Source of the DNA: Hymenobacter rigui
Lineage (GTDB): Bacteria; Bacteroidota; Bacteroidia; Cytophagales; Hymenobacteraceae
Assembly: GCF_003944715.1 (NCBI RefSeq)
Contig: NZ_RWIT01000003.1
Coordinates: 124,001-188,000 of the forward strand
Length of the DNA stretch: 64,000 nucleotides
Direction of reading: 5' to 3'
This document shows, piece after piece, positions 1-9,096 of the stretch (positions within the stretch are counted from its first letter, which is position 1; each line of letters begins with the position of its first letter). The translations under genes were made by a program, and so were the position numbers. Below the pieces are notes generated by a model, which saw only the letters and a list, made by a program, of their open reading frames with translations, ran no database searches and was not told the origin of the DNA.

Positions 1-301
1 GGTTGTCCAGCATACCCAAGGGCGTGAGGTGAACAGCCGTTTTGATGAATTTGCTCAGCAGGTGCACGCCCCACACAATGGCGGCAAACACCAATACAAA
101 CGAGACCAGCGGCAGCATGCCAAAGGCCTCTCCCACGTAATGGCGCACCAATGGAATGGCATCATTCAATAGCGCCAGCCCACCAACCACGCCCAGCACA
201 AAAGCCAGCAGAGAGGCCACTTCCAGCACCAACCCGCGTCGGTAGCCCTGCACTGCCCCGATACCCAGCGGAATCAGCAGGAAAATATCGAAGGTGGACA
301 T
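1..301 (-). CDS. CvpA family membrane protein (partial)
   Basis: The 5' part of a gene that runs off the left edge; about 100 residues are visible, starting MSTFDIFLLIPLG at an ATG at 301. The visible part has a short N-terminal hydrophobic stretch, the sequence GAVQGYRRGLVLEV and then two more hydrophobic segments, which is the layout of CvpA (colicin V production) proteins, integral inner-membrane proteins of about 160-180 residues. Start-to-start it is the last gene of a leftward group with the GatB/YqeY-like gene and an unknown membrane protein. The biochemical role of CvpA is not settled, so no reaction is assigned. Confidence 0.75.
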   Translation of the reverse strand, partial: MSTFDIFLLIPLGIGAVQGYRRGLVLEVASLLAFVLGVVGGLALLNDAIPLVRHYVGEAFGMLPLVSFVLVFAAIVWGVHLLSKFIKTAVHLTPLGMLDN

Positions 302-424
302 AGCAGGAAAACCGTTGAACTGCGGATTGCTGGATTGTTAAACTGCTGAATAGACCAACTGCGGTACCGCTGAAAACGCCTTTCCCGCTGCATCAATCCA
401 CTCACTCAGCCATCTGCCAGTTCA

Positions 425-889
425 CTACAGATTTGTGTTGTTAAGCAGGTTGTTGACGGTCTGGGAAATCAGACGGCCGTCGGCCAGGCCAGCCAGCTCG
501 CGGGCAGCTACGCCCATTACCTTACCCATATCGGAAGGACCGGTAGCCCCCACGCGCTGGATGATACCTACCAGCTTCTCCACCAGATCAGCCTCCGAGA
601 GCTGCTGGGGCAGATACTCCTCAATAATGGCCAGCTCGGCCAGCTCTACCTCTTCCAGGTCGGAGCGGAACTGTTTCTGGTACATTTCGGCGGCTTCGCG
701 GCGCTGCTTGGCAGATTTGGTCAGCAGCTTCATCTCGGCATCGGGCGTGAGGGCGGCCCCATGCTGCCCCTCGGCCGTTTCGGCCAGCATAATCTGGGAT
801 TTAATGCTGCGCAGTGCGGTCAGCCGCACTTTGTCTTTCGCCAGCATGGCCTTTTTGATATCGGCGTCGATGGTTTCTTTCAGAGCCAT
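425..889 (-). CDS. GatB/YqeY domain-containing protein
   Basis: A 154-residue protein beginning MALKETIDADIKKAMLAKDK, the typical start of YqeY-type proteins (about 150 residues), which match the C-terminal tRNA-binding tail domain of GatB, the amidotransferase subunit. The C-terminal region contains GATGPSDMGKVMGVAARELAG followed by a short helix, also typical. An upstream in-frame ATG at 916 would add nine residues (MHSHYPPIP) that do not fit the family, so 889 is preferred. It lies 29 bp downstream of the gene at 919-1974 and 123 bp upstream of the CvpA-like gene. The exact function of stand-alone YqeY proteins is unclear; a role with tRNA-dependent amidation is an inference from the domain. 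Confidence 0.88.
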   Translation of the reverse strand: MALKETIDADIKKAMLAKDKVRLTALRSIKSQIMLAETAEGQHGAALTPDAEMKLLTKSAKQRREAAEMYQKQFRSDLEEVELAELAIIEEYLPQQLSEADLVEKLVGIIQRVGATGPSDMGKVMGVAARELAGLADGRLISQTVNNLLNNTNL

Positions 890-918
890 AGGAATGGGGG
901 GATAATGAGAGTGCAAGA

Positions 919-1974
919 TTACGGCTTATTCCGGAATACGGGCTGGCCGGCCGGGGTTTCGGGCAGCGCCAGGGCCGCCAGCAGACCGGCAGCATCGTCT
1001 ACGTAGAGCGTCAGCTCGCGGGCAACCCGGTGTAGCCCGTAGGGGCCGCTGATGGACTGCGGACCAGCCAACATCAGCCGCACGTTGGGCGGCGTGAGCA
1101 GCGGCCGGGCCAGGTTCAGCCGGCCCGGGGCCGGGGCGGGCGTATCGGGCAGCCGCTGGGCCGCTGCCAGCGCCGCCAAGGGCAGCCGCACCGTCCAGAA
1201 AAACCCGACGCGCACCACCAGCTCCTGCTCGGGCGTGAGCTGCACCGGCAGCAGCCGCACGGCCCGGGCGTGGGCCAGCAGCGCCAGCAGCCCGTAGAGA
1301 TGTAGTACCAGCGCCACTCCGGCTACCAGCGGATTCCAGCGGATCAGCAGCAGGTGCAGTGCCCCCATTTCGGCCACCGACAGCAGCATCACCGTGCCCA
1401 CGTACGCCGTGAAGGCCGATTCCTGGTAGCTGGTGAACACGCGGCTGCCCGTGGTGGCTACCGGCCGGGCCCGCCAGCTCAGCAGGGCGTAGTAGAACAC
1501 CTGCAGCTCGAACACCAGCGGGGCCAGCGGCCGGCCGAATACCTGCCGGAAAGCCGCCGTAAGCTGCTCCGCCACCTCAGAGGTGTGCTGCCCGGCGGCC
1601 CGGCAGGCCAGCTGCAGCCGCCGCAGATTCAGCAGCAGCAGCGCAGCCGTCAGCACCTCTACCCCACCCAGGGCCTGCCCCGCCCACCGGACATATTGCT
1701 GCTGCGGGCCCGGCAGCAGCCAGTAGCCCAAAGCCACGGCGGCCGTAAAGGCAGCAGCCACGGTGCTCACTGGCAGCCGGTAGGGCCTCACTACCAGCAG
1801 GTAGAACAGCATGGGCAGCCCCAGCAGCACATCGAAGCTTACGGCGGCCGGCAGCAAAGGGCGCTGCAGGAACACCGGCTGCCGGATTACCAACCACTCA
1901 ATACCGATGACGGCCAGCACCAGCAGGCCAAATCCCAGCGCAGGCCGGGCCGAAACAGGCAGACGAACAACCAT
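919..1974 (-). CDS. hypothetical polytopic membrane protein
   Basis: A 351-residue protein that I do not recognise. The first 30 residues hold a hydrophobic helix ([17 protein letters not shown]). About seven to eight hydrophobic segments follow in the first 240 residues, separated by Arg-rich loops, so it is a polytopic inner-membrane protein. The last 110 residues are less hydrophobic and could be a cytosolic tail. No catalytic motif is visible. It is the first gene of a leftward group with the GatB/YqeY-like and CvpA-like genes, and diverges from pdxJ across 82 bp. Confidence 0.7.
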   Translation of the reverse strand: MVVRLPVSARPALGFGLLVLAVIGIEWLVIRQPVFLQRPLLPAAVSFDVLLGLPMLFYLLVVRPYRLPVSTVAAAFTAAVALGYWLLPGPQQQYVRWAGQALGGVEVLTAALLLLNLRRLQLACRAAGQHTSEVAEQLTAAFRQVFGRPLAPLVFELQVFYYALLSWRARPVATTGSRVFTSYQESAFTAYVGTVMLLSVAEMGALHLLLIRWNPLVAGVALVLHLYGLLALLAHARAVRLLPVQLTPEQELVVRVGFFWTVRLPLAALAAAQRLPDTPAPAPGRLNLARPLLTPPNVRLMLAGPQSISGPYGLHRVARELTLYVDDAAGLLAALALPETPAGQPVFRNKP

Positions 1975-2015
1975 AGCTACTTCAACTAAAATAGGCCGGC
2001 GCTGTTGGGGCTACG

Positions 2016-2023
2016 TATCTTTG
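2016..2023 (+). promoter_or_regulatory. probable promoter -7 box for pdxJ
   Basis: TATCTTTG fits the Bacteroidota -7 consensus TAnnTTTG and sits 33 bp before the pdxJ start codon. No clear TTG -33 box is seen at 17-23 bp upstream, so the assignment rests on one half of the promoter. Confidence 0.45.
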
Positions 2024-2056
2024 ACTTCGTACTCACCCTCAGCGCCGCTTCTGAAT

Positions 2057-2770
2057 ATGACTAAGCTCAGCGTAAATATCAACAAAATAGCCACCCTGCG
2101 GAATGCCCGCGGCCACAACCGCCCCGATTTGCTGCAGGCGGCGCGTGACTGTGAGCGGTTTGGGGCCCAGGGCATTACGGTACATCCCCGCCCCGATGAG
2201 CGTCATATCCGCTACCAGGATGTGCGCGACCTGAAAGCCGTGGTGACCACCGAGCTGAACGTGGAGGGGAACCCCACCCCCGATTTTCTGGAGCTGGTGC
2301 ATGAGGTACGGCCGGAACAAGTGACGCTGGTGCCCGACGCCCCCGACGCCATTACCTCCAATGCCGGCTGGAATACCATCCAGCACCAGGATTACCTGCG
2401 GCAGATAGTTGCGGACCTGAAAGGCATTGGCTGCCGGGTCAGCATCTTTCTGGACCCCGTGGCGGAACTGGTGCGTGCTGCCGCTACCACCGGCACCGAC
2501 CGGATTGAGCTATATACCGAAGATTACGCCCGCCAGTACCACGCCGGCCCCGAAGCCGCCCTGCTCCCTTACCGGGAAGCGGCGCTGCTGGCGCAGGAGC
2601 TGGGCCTGGGCCTGAATGCCGGCCACGACCTGGACCTCGACAATCTGGCCTATATGCACCAGCACCTGCCGGGACTACAGGAAGTCAGCATCGGCCACGC
2701 CCTCATTTGCGACGCGCTGTACCTGGGCCTCGAAAACACCATCCAACTGTACCGTCGGCAGCTGAAGTGA
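2057..2770 (+). CDS. pdxJ: pyridoxine 5'-phosphate synthase
   Basis: A 237-residue cytosolic TIM-barrel enzyme that joins 3-amino-2-oxopropyl phosphate and deoxyxylulose 5-phosphate to make pyridoxine 5'-phosphate, the last ring-forming step of de novo vitamin B6 synthesis. Family signatures are visible: [17 protein letters not shown] at the N-terminus, [48 protein letters not shown] and the C-terminal SIGHALI. The length matches the family (about 235-245). The reading frame is open upstream to 1811, but ATG 2057 gives the family's usual start. It stands alone between a divergent membrane-protein gene and mnmH. Confidence 0.96.
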   Translation: MTKLSVNINKIATLRNARGHNRPDLLQAARDCERFGAQGITVHPRPDERHIRYQDVRDLKAVVTTELNVEGNPTPDFLELVHEVRPEQVTLVPDAPDAITSNAGWNTIQHQDYLRQIVADLKGIGCRVSIFLDPVAELVRAAATTGTDRIELYTEDYARQYHAGPEAALLPYREAALLAQELGLGLNAGHDLDLDNLAYMHQHLPGLQEVSIGHALICDALYLGLENTIQLYRRQLK

Positions 2771-2898
2771 GTTGGTGAGTGGTGAGAGGGTGAGTTTACT
2801 ACGCTGACTATACTAACTAAGCACCGATAACTCACCCGCTCACTACTTCCTGCTTTACCACTCACCAGCTCACTACTCACCATTTCATTACTGCCGTC
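2771..2898. repeat. intergenic low-complexity repeats with inverted symmetry
   Basis: The gap between pdxJ and mnmH begins with repeated GTGAGTGGTGAG-like units and ends with their complement-like form (CTCACC, CTCACTAC) repeated several times, so the transcript could fold into an imperfect long hairpin. A related arrangement occurs between umuD and umuC at 52322-52419. It may act as a weak terminator or RNA-stability element; that role is inferred. Confidence 0.4.
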
Positions 2899-3915
2899 GT
2901 GCCCCGTCTTCCGCTTCCTGAGTTTCTACAAGGTGCTGCCGAAGTGCCCATTCTGGATGTGCGTGCCCCTGTTGAGTACGCGCACGGCCATATTCCGGGG
3001 GCTGTGAGCTTTCCGCTATTTACGGATGAGGAACGGGCCCGCATCGGTACCACTTACAAGCAGATCAGTCAGGACCGGGCCGTGCTGCTGGGGCTGGACT
3101 TTTTTGGGCCGAAGATGAGCCAGCTGGTGAAGCTGGCTCAGAAGCTGGCTCCGCACAAGCAGGTGCGGGTGCATTGCTGGCGGGGCGGCATGCGCTCCGG
3201 CGCGGTGCAATGGCTGCTGGAGCTGGCCGGTTTTCAGGTGCAGCTGCTGGACAAAGGCTACAAGGACTACCGCCGAAGCGTGCTGACCGCCCTGGACCAG
3301 CCCCGGCCACTGTGGGTATTGGGTGGCCTCACGGGTTCCGGCAAAACCGACGTACTGCATGCCCTGGCCGCCCGGCAGCAGCCGGTGTTGGATCTGGAAG
3401 GACTGGCCCATCATAAAGGCTCCGCGTTTGGCAGCATCGGGCAGCCGCAGCAGCCTACGCAGGAGCAGTTTGAGAATAACTTAGCCGCCGCGCTGCAGGC
3501 GTTACCGACGGAGCTTCCGGCCTGGACCGAGGACGAAAGCCGGACCATTGGCGCGGTTCATCTGCCGGTAGCTCTCTACGGGCAGATACAGAAAGCTCCA
3601 CTGGTTCTGCTGGAAATTCCGCGGGAAGCGCGGGTCCGCAAGCTGGCCGAAGAGTACGGCCGGCACGACCCGGCCGCGCTGGCCGCTTCCATCCTGCGCA
3701 TCCGCAAGCGCCTGGGTGGGCTGGTAACTAAAGAGGCGCTGGCCGCTATTGGGGAAGACGATATGGAGAAGATGGTGAGCCTGGTGCTGGACTACTATGA
3801 CCGCACGTATACGCACGGCCTGACCGGTCGGCCGCTCGTGCGCGTACCGGCCGCCACCAGTAATGCCACCGAAAATGCTGAGCTTGTGCTACAGGCCGCC
3901 CGTACCCTAGTGTAA
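2899..3915 (+). CDS. mnmH: tRNA 2-selenouridine synthase
   Basis: A 338-residue enzyme (also called SelU or YbbB) that converts the wobble 2-thiouridine of certain tRNAs to 2-selenouridine, using selenophosphate from SelD and passing through a geranylated intermediate. Residues 10-125 form a rhodanese domain with the catalytic Cys at position 93 in VHCWRGGMRSG. A P-loop follows at 142-150 (GGLTGSGKT). The start codon is GTG at 2899; no ATG nearby preserves the rhodanese N-terminus. It is followed within 12 bp by a VOC gene and then selD, so substrate supply and use are in one operon. No SelA or SelB was seen in the window. Confidence 0.95.
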   Translation: MPRLPLPEFLQGAAEVPILDVRAPVEYAHGHIPGAVSFPLFTDEERARIGTTYKQISQDRAVLLGLDFFGPKMSQLVKLAQKLAPHKQVRVHCWRGGMRSGAVQWLLELAGFQVQLLDKGYKDYRRSVLTALDQPRPLWVLGGLTGSGKTDVLHALAARQQPVLDLEGLAHHKGSAFGSIGQPQQPTQEQFENNLAAALQALPTELPAWTEDESRTIGAVHLPVALYGQIQKAPLVLLEIPREARVRKLAEEYGRHDPAALAASILRIRKRLGGLVTKEALAAIGEDDMEKMVSLVLDYYDRTYTHGLTGRPLVRVPAATSNATENAELVLQAARTLV

Positions 3916-3926
3916 TCCATGCTTCT

Positions 3927-4316
3927 ATGGTTCCAACGCTGCGCGTAGCCCGCCCTACCGATAATCTGCCGGCGGTGCTGCACTTTTATCGGGACGGCCT
4001 GGGACTGCAGGTGCTTACCTCCTTCACGGGCCATAATGGCTTCGATGGCATCATGCTGGGCCATCCGCTGGCACCCTATCATCTGGAGTTTACCCATCAG
4101 CCCGGCCACGCCGTAGGGCGGGCCCCCACCCCCGACAACCTGCTGGTATTGTACCTGCCCAATGTGGCGGAGTGGCAGGCGGCCGTACGGCAAATGATAA
4201 CGGCTGGCTATCCGCCGGTACCATCTTACAACCCCTACTGGGACCAGCACGGCCGCACATTCGAAGACCCCGACGGATACCGCGTGGTGCTGCAATGCGC
4301 CGCCTGGAGCCTCTAA
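3927..4316 (+). CDS. VOC family (glyoxalase-like) protein
   Basis: A 129-residue single-domain protein of the vicinal oxygen chelate fold. It starts with MVPTLRVARPTDNLPAVLHFYRDGLGLQVL, and has H-L-E-F in the second strand, NLLVLYLPN in the middle and FEDPDGYRVVLQ at the end, the usual C-terminal signature. Metal ligands cannot be assigned with certainty. The family includes glyoxalase I, dioxygenases and resistance proteins, so the substrate is unknown. Its place between mnmH and selD, with gaps of 11 and 30 bp, suggests co-transcription with the selenium genes, though a functional link is only a guess. Confidence 0.85.
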   Translation: MVPTLRVARPTDNLPAVLHFYRDGLGLQVLTSFTGHNGFDGIMLGHPLAPYHLEFTHQPGHAVGRAPTPDNLLVLYLPNVAEWQAAVRQMITAGYPPVPSYNPYWDQHGRTFEDPDGYRVVLQCAAWSL

Positions 4317-4346
4317 ATCCATTTTTTTTATTTTCTGCCCTGCCCG

Positions 4347-5408
4347 ATGAACGCCTCCGATACTACTGCCGAAGAAATCCGCCTGACCCAGTACAGCCAC
4401 GGCGCGGGCTGCGGGTGCAAGATTGCCCCCAAAGTGCTCGACCAGATTCTGCACACCAGCCTGCCGCAGCCCCACCACGAGAAGCTGCTGGTGGGCAACG
4501 CCTCCCGCGACGACGCGGCCGTGTACGACATTGGCGGCGGGCAGGCCATCATCAGCACTACCGACTTCTTCATGCCCATCGTGGATGATGCCTATGATTT
4601 CGGGCGCATTGCCTCGGCCAATGCCATTTCGGATGTGTACGCCATGGGTGGGCGGCCCGTCATGGCCATTGCTGTGCTGGGCTGGCCCATCGATAAGCTG
4701 GCCCCGGAAGTGGCCCGCCGCGTAATTGAAGGCAGCCGCAGCATCTGTCAGGAAGCCGGGATTCCGCTGGCCGGCGGCCACAGCATCGATTCGCCCGAGC
4801 CTATCTTCGGGCTGGCGGTTACCGGGTTGCTCAACATCGAAAACCTGAAACAGAACGACACGGCCACGGCCGGCTGTGAGCTATACCTCACCAAGCCGCT
4901 GGGCGTAGGCATGCTCACCACGGCCCAGAAACGCGGTATTCTGCAACCCGAGCACGCCCACATTGCGCCCCATAGCATGATGCAGCTCAACAAGATTGGG
5001 GCGGAGCTGGGCCAGTTGCCCGGCGTGCGGGCCATGACCGACGTGACCGGCTTTGGCCTGCTGGGCCATCTGGCAGAAGTGTGCGAGGGCAGCAGCCTCA
5101 CCGCCGAAATCAGTTTTGCGAAAGTGCCTCGCCTGCCCGAAGCCGAGCAATATCGGCAGCAGAAAGCCATTCCGGGCGGCACGGTACGCAACTGGGATTC
5201 ATATGGCCATAAAGTTGGTCCTGTCACCGAAGAGCAGCGCGCCTGGCTCTGCGACCCGCAAACGTCGGGGGGGCTATTGGTGTGCGTGGAGCCTAGCAGC
5301 CGCGACGCCGCCCAGGCTGTATTTGCGGCGCACGGACTGCAGCTGGAAGCATTTGGTCGGCTGCGGGAACACACCGCCACTGAGCCATGGATTGTAGTAA
5401 ACCCGTAA
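4347..5408 (+). CDS. selD: selenide, water dikinase (selenophosphate synthetase)
   Basis: A 353-residue ATP-dependent enzyme making selenophosphate from selenide. The active-site motif HGAGCGCK lies at residues 18-25, with Cys22 where some homologues carry selenocysteine, and Lys25. Other family blocks are clear: [61 protein letters not shown] and [10 protein letters not shown]. It aligns along its length with E. coli SelD from memory. With mnmH two genes upstream, it should supply selenium for tRNA 2-selenouridine. Whether the organism also makes selenoproteins cannot be judged from this window. Confidence 0.96.
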   Translation: MNASDTTAEEIRLTQYSHGAGCGCKIAPKVLDQILHTSLPQPHHEKLLVGNASRDDAAVYDIGGGQAIISTTDFFMPIVDDAYDFGRIASANAISDVYAMGGRPVMAIAVLGWPIDKLAPEVARRVIEGSRSICQEAGIPLAGGHSIDSPEPIFGLAVTGLLNIENLKQNDTATAGCELYLTKPLGVGMLTTAQKRGILQPEHAHIAPHSMMQLNKIGAELGQLPGVRAMTDVTGFGLLGHLAEVCEGSSLTAEISFAKVPRLPEAEQYRQQKAIPGGTVRNWDSYGHKVGPVTEEQRAWLCDPQTSGGLLVCVEPSSRDAAQAVFAAHGLQLEAFGRLREHTATEPWIVVNP

Positions 5409-5488
5409 TTCAGGGCCATTTCCTGCCCCCGTCTCCCTCGGCGCAGCCCGCAGTTGCGCGCCCGATATCTGCCCTGTTTTTTCTTTGC

Positions 5489-6082
5489 ATGAAGCTGCTT
5501 TCTTTTTTGCGTCCGGTGCTGGAAGCAGCCGCCGTGGTGGGAGCTTTTCTGATTGGCCTGCGGCTGGTAACAGGGCTTTTCGGGCGCAAAAACCGGGTGT
5601 ACCGCCCCACGGCGCTCCGGCAATTTACCCTGCTTTTCTGGCCGCTGCTCTGTCTGAGCGTAGGGCTGCCGTTCCTGGGCAGCTTTTTCTTTACGGAATA
5701 CGCCTCCACCTACGAATTGGTGCTGCTACTGGTATTGGCGGCCGTAGTGCTGGGCTTCTCGCTGCCGGCCTTTGTGCTGCACGTTCGTTATTATTTTATC
5801 AATCAACATACTACCCTCATCTTCGACCCAAAACAGAACGTACTCGAAGTGTACGAAGGCTCCGCGCAGATTCCATTCGGCAAGCGTGACCTGGTGCGGG
5901 TGGAGTACGTAACCTGCCGGTCGGAGCGGCTGTTCTGGAGCCCGTACGGTTATCTGCGGCTGCACCTGCGCTCCGGCGACGTGCTGACCCTGACTACCCT
6001 GTTACTGAAGCTGGATCCGGTGGCTGAGTTTCTGCGTCATACACCTCTGGAGCGCCGCCGCCGGTGGTTCTGCTGGCCATAG
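5489..6082 (+). CDS. hypothetical membrane protein with PH-like tail
   Basis: A 197-residue protein starting MKLLSFLRPVLEAAAVVGAF. Hydrophobic segments occur near residues 10-30, 50-70 and 80-105. The remaining 90 residues look like a soluble beta-rich domain, with HTTLIFDPKQNVLEV, IPFGKRDLVRVEYV and YLRLHLRSGDVLTL, and resemble the bacterial PH-like domains found behind membrane segments. The frame is open back to 5387, but that start would overlap selD, so ATG 5489 is chosen. It lies 80 bp downstream of selD. Function unknown. Confidence 0.65.
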   Translation: MKLLSFLRPVLEAAAVVGAFLIGLRLVTGLFGRKNRVYRPTALRQFTLLFWPLLCLSVGLPFLGSFFFTEYASTYELVLLLVLAAVVLGFSLPAFVLHVRYYFINQHTTLIFDPKQNVLEVYEGSAQIPFGKRDLVRVEYVTCRSERLFWSPYGYLRLHLRSGDVLTLTTLLLKLDPVAEFLRHTPLERRRRWFCWP

Positions 6083-6252
6083 TTTGCCCGCCGACAGACA
6101 AACACCGGGTTTCACTCGTTGAAGCGCGGTTTCAGCCTGATTATACCCGGAGCATGGCTACCTATATTTGTTAACGATGCCCTATCTTCTACTCATGGTC
6201 TTATCTACGGAAGGCATGAGTGGTCCTGCCCTCCCTATTGCCACCGTTGTAT

Positions 6253-8157
6253 ATGCGGCGTATCCTGCTGGTTGCGTTTCTGTTGTGCTGCCTGTTTGGT
6301 AACACCGGAGTCTGTGCGGCTACGGTTCCCGAGCTGTTGCAACGGCTGCGTACCCAGCCCGCTGATACAGCCCGCGTACGACTGCTCAACGAGGTATGCT
6401 ATGCCCTGCACGACAACGAGCCGACCCGTGCCCTGCCGTACGGGGAAGAAGGAGTAGCTCTGGCCCGGCGGCTCAATCACCCGCCGGGGCTGTTGGGGGG
6501 TTTGCTGAATCTGGCGAGTTGCTATGCCAACTTAGCCGATGGGCCGCATGCCCTCCAGCTGCAGCAGGAAGCGTTGCTTCTGGCCCGGCAGCTGCGCTCC
6601 AACGACGGGCTGGTGCGGGGCTATACCGGTATGGGGGGCATATACCATGAGCGCAACGATACGGCCGCCGCGCTGCGCAACTATCAGCGGGCATTGGCTT
6701 ATGCTTATCGGCCCGATGTGCAGCCCCGCACGCAATTGATGCTGTTCGGTAATCTCGGCAACCTGTATTTCTACCTCCAGCGGCGGCAGGAAGGGCTGCT
6801 CTTTACCCGGCGTGCCCTGCAACTGGCCCGCCGCACCGGCGACCAGGCCGGGGAATCCCTGTACCTGGCCGATATGGGTTCCTTCTACATGCAGATGAAC
6901 CAGCTGGAAACGGCTGAAGGCTTACTGCGGCAGGCCGTAAGTATTGTGGAGCCGCTGGAAAACAACCGGTTTAAAGCGGGCCACCTGGAGCTGCTGGCCA
7001 CTGTGCTGCTGCTGCGCAACCAGCTGGCCGAAGCCGATACGCTGACCCACCGTGCTCTTAGGCTGGCCCGCCGCATTCAGTATAAGGAGCGGGTGCTGGA
7101 TGCCTACAACCTGCTGGCCGAAATCAACGTGAGCCGCCGGGATTTTGAGCAGGCGTACGAATGGCAAACCCGGTACCGCGACCTGAACGATACGCTCAAC
7201 AGTCGTTCTCGCGTGCAAACCCTCACGGCCCTGCAAACCCGCTACGAAACCGCCGATAAAGAACATCAGATTAAGCGTCTTACGGAGCGGGAATCCGTCA
7301 TGCAGCAGCGTAACAGGGCACTCTGGGTGGCTATTGCAGCCCTGCTGCTGGGCCTGGGAGGAATGGGCTACCTCTACACCAAGCTCCGCCGCAGCCGCAC
7401 GGAGCTGGCCGACAACCACCGGGCCCTGGAAGAAGTAACAAAGGAACTCCGGCAGCTGGCCGCTTCCAAAGACCGGCTGTACGCCATTGTCGCCCACGAT
7501 TTGCGCGGCCCGGTTACTTCCTTCGCGGGCGTTACGGAGCTGATTGATTTTTACCTGAAGCAGGGAGATGAGGAAGGGCTGCGTCGGCTTCCGAGCCTGG
7601 TGCGGCAGTCCGCTTATCAGCTCAATCATTTGCTGGACAACCTGTTGAACTGGGCCGTAAACCAGACCGGCGAACTGGCATTCCGGCCGGAGCGGCTGCT
7701 GGTGCAGGAGCTTTATCATGAAGCTACCCACCTGTATGCCAATGCTGCTGAGGCTAAACAAATAACGCTGCACACCACCTGCCCACCCCAACTGGCCGTC
7801 TGGGCCGATACCCACATGACCCAGACCATTTTGCGCAATCTGGTGGGCAACGCGCTAAAATTCACTCCGCCCGGTGGTACCATCACGCTCATGGCCGAGC
7901 TGCGGGACACCGGTACGGTGGCACTGTGCGTGCAGGATACCGGCGCAGGCATGGCCCCAACCCAGATTGCCACCCTGTTTTCGCCCGAGGGCACTGCTTC
8001 TCCCCTGCGCGGCCCCCGCTCGGGCACTGGCCTGGGGCTGCTGCTGTGCCGGGCATTCGTGAACCGACAGGGCGGTACGCTCTCCATCGAAAGCGCCCCG
8101 GGCCAGGGGACTACCGTGTGCGTGTTGCTGCCCGCCGCCCGGCGTGAGCAGGCGTAG
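6253..8157 (+). CDS. TPR-containing sensor histidine kinase
   Basis: A 634-residue protein starting MRRILLVAFLLCCLFG with a signal peptide, then about seven tetratricopeptide repeats in the periplasm (residues about 25-325). One membrane helix follows (ALWVAIAALLLGLGGMGYLY), then a coiled coil and a HisKA/HATPase_c core. The phospho-acceptor His is in YAIVAHDLRGPV. The ATP-binding boxes are NLVGNALKFTPPGG (N box), DTGAGM (G1) and GTGLGLLL (G2). The layout is common in Bacteroidota. No response regulator gene is adjacent, so it is an orphan kinase here and its signal and partner are unknown. Confidence 0.92.
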   Translation: MRRILLVAFLLCCLFGNTGVCAATVPELLQRLRTQPADTARVRLLNEVCYALHDNEPTRALPYGEEGVALARRLNHPPGLLGGLLNLASCYANLADGPHALQLQQEALLLARQLRSNDGLVRGYTGMGGIYHERNDTAAALRNYQRALAYAYRPDVQPRTQLMLFGNLGNLYFYLQRRQEGLLFTRRALQLARRTGDQAGESLYLADMGSFYMQMNQLETAEGLLRQAVSIVEPLENNRFKAGHLELLATVLLLRNQLAEADTLTHRALRLARRIQYKERVLDAYNLLAEINVSRRDFEQAYEWQTRYRDLNDTLNSRSRVQTLTALQTRYETADKEHQIKRLTERESVMQQRNRALWVAIAALLLGLGGMGYLYTKLRRSRTELADNHRALEEVTKELRQLAASKDRLYAIVAHDLRGPVTSFAGVTELIDFYLKQGDEEGLRRLPSLVRQSAYQLNHLLDNLLNWAVNQTGELAFRPERLLVQELYHEATHLYANAAEAKQITLHTTCPPQLAVWADTHMTQTILRNLVGNALKFTPPGGTITLMAELRDTGTVALCVQDTGAGMAPTQIATLFSPEGTASPLRGPRSGTGLGLLLCRAFVNRQGGTLSIESAPGQGTTVCVLLPAARREQA

Positions 8158-8240
8158 CTGCCACGTGCGGCCGACAGTGGTTTCCCCCTCACTGAAAACC
8201 CAACAGCACCTCTTTCCAGGCATGTCAATTTCCGAAGTCC

Positions 8241-8248
8241 CATCTTTG
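8241..8248 (+). promoter_or_regulatory. possible -7 box immediately before the hydrolase start
   Basis: CATCTTTG differs from TAnnTTTG in one base and is separated from the ATG at 8256 by exactly seven bases, so the transcript could start at or near the start codon. The same geometry is seen before murF-alr and the FkbM gene. Confidence 0.3.
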
Positions 8249-8255
8249 CAGTGTG

Positions 8256-9035
8256 ATGCTGCAACTACACTTCCGCGAAATGGGGCAAGGTACCCCGTTA
8301 GTTATCCTACACGGGCTGTTTGGCACCCTTGACAACTGGCAGACGCTGGCCCGGCGCTGGGCTGATGCCGGCCACCGGGTAATTGTGGTGGACCTGCGCA
8401 ACCACGGCCGCTCCCCCCATGCCCCCGAGCATACCTACGCCATGATGGCCGAGGACGTGCGCGGCCTCTTCGACCAGCTCCAGCTAGGCCCCGACACGAC
8501 GCTGATGGGCCACAGCATGGGAGGGAAAGTGGCCATGCGGTTTGCACTGGATAATCCGGAGCGGCTGCGGCAGCTGATTGTGGTGGATATTGCCCCCCGC
8601 TTCTCCGATATGCGCCACCAGGACGATGTCATAGCCGGCCTGAATGCCGTGCCCCTGGCTACGCTGCAAAGCCGCCAGCAGGCCGACGAAGCCCTGGCCC
8701 AGCATATCAAGTGGCCCGATGTACGGCAGTTCCTACTCAAAAACCTATACCGCCGCGAGGATAACTCCTTCGCCTGGCGGCCCAACCTGGCGGCCCTCAC
8801 GGCTGAAATGGACGACATCGGAGCCGAAATAACCGCCGCTCAACCCTTCCTGAAGCCCACCCTGTTTATCCGGGGGGGCAAGTCCGATTACATTACCACT
8901 GAGGACAAGCTGCACAGCATTCCGGCCCTGTTCCCCAACTCTCAGGTAGAAACCGTAGTGGATGCCGGCCACTGGGTGCACGCTGAGAAGCCGGAGGAAG
9001 TATTTCAGCTCGTAAAAGCGTTTGTAGAGCAATAG
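8256..9035 (+). CDS. alpha/beta hydrolase (YbfF-like esterase)
   Basis: A 259-residue alpha/beta hydrolase. The oxyanion-hole motif HGLFGTLDNW follows the first strand, the nucleophile elbow is GHSMGG, and the acid and His fit near IRGGKSDYI and DAGHWVHAEKPEEV. DLRNHGRSPHA is the family's usual loop. This pattern matches E. coli YbfF and related acyl-CoA or ester hydrolases of about 255 residues. The natural substrate is not known. A GTG codon directly precedes the ATG at 8256; the ATG is preferred. It is followed 61 bp later by the methyltransferase gene. Confidence 0.88.
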   Translation: MLQLHFREMGQGTPLVILHGLFGTLDNWQTLARRWADAGHRVIVVDLRNHGRSPHAPEHTYAMMAEDVRGLFDQLQLGPDTTLMGHSMGGKVAMRFALDNPERLRQLIVVDIAPRFSDMRHQDDVIAGLNAVPLATLQSRQQADEALAQHIKWPDVRQFLLKNLYRREDNSFAWRPNLAALTAEMDDIGAEITAAQPFLKPTLFIRGGKSDYITTEDKLHSIPALFPNSQVETVVDAGHWVHAEKPEEVFQLVKAFVEQ

Positions 9036-9096
9036 GCAGCCTGTAGTTCGTTTCCTACTTTCCTACTCAGTTTCTCACTTACTCAGCTCCTCGCCC

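Noticed and set aside
4347..5408. Selenocysteine codon in selD
   Set aside because: The active-site position is an ordinary Cys codon, with no in-frame TGA.
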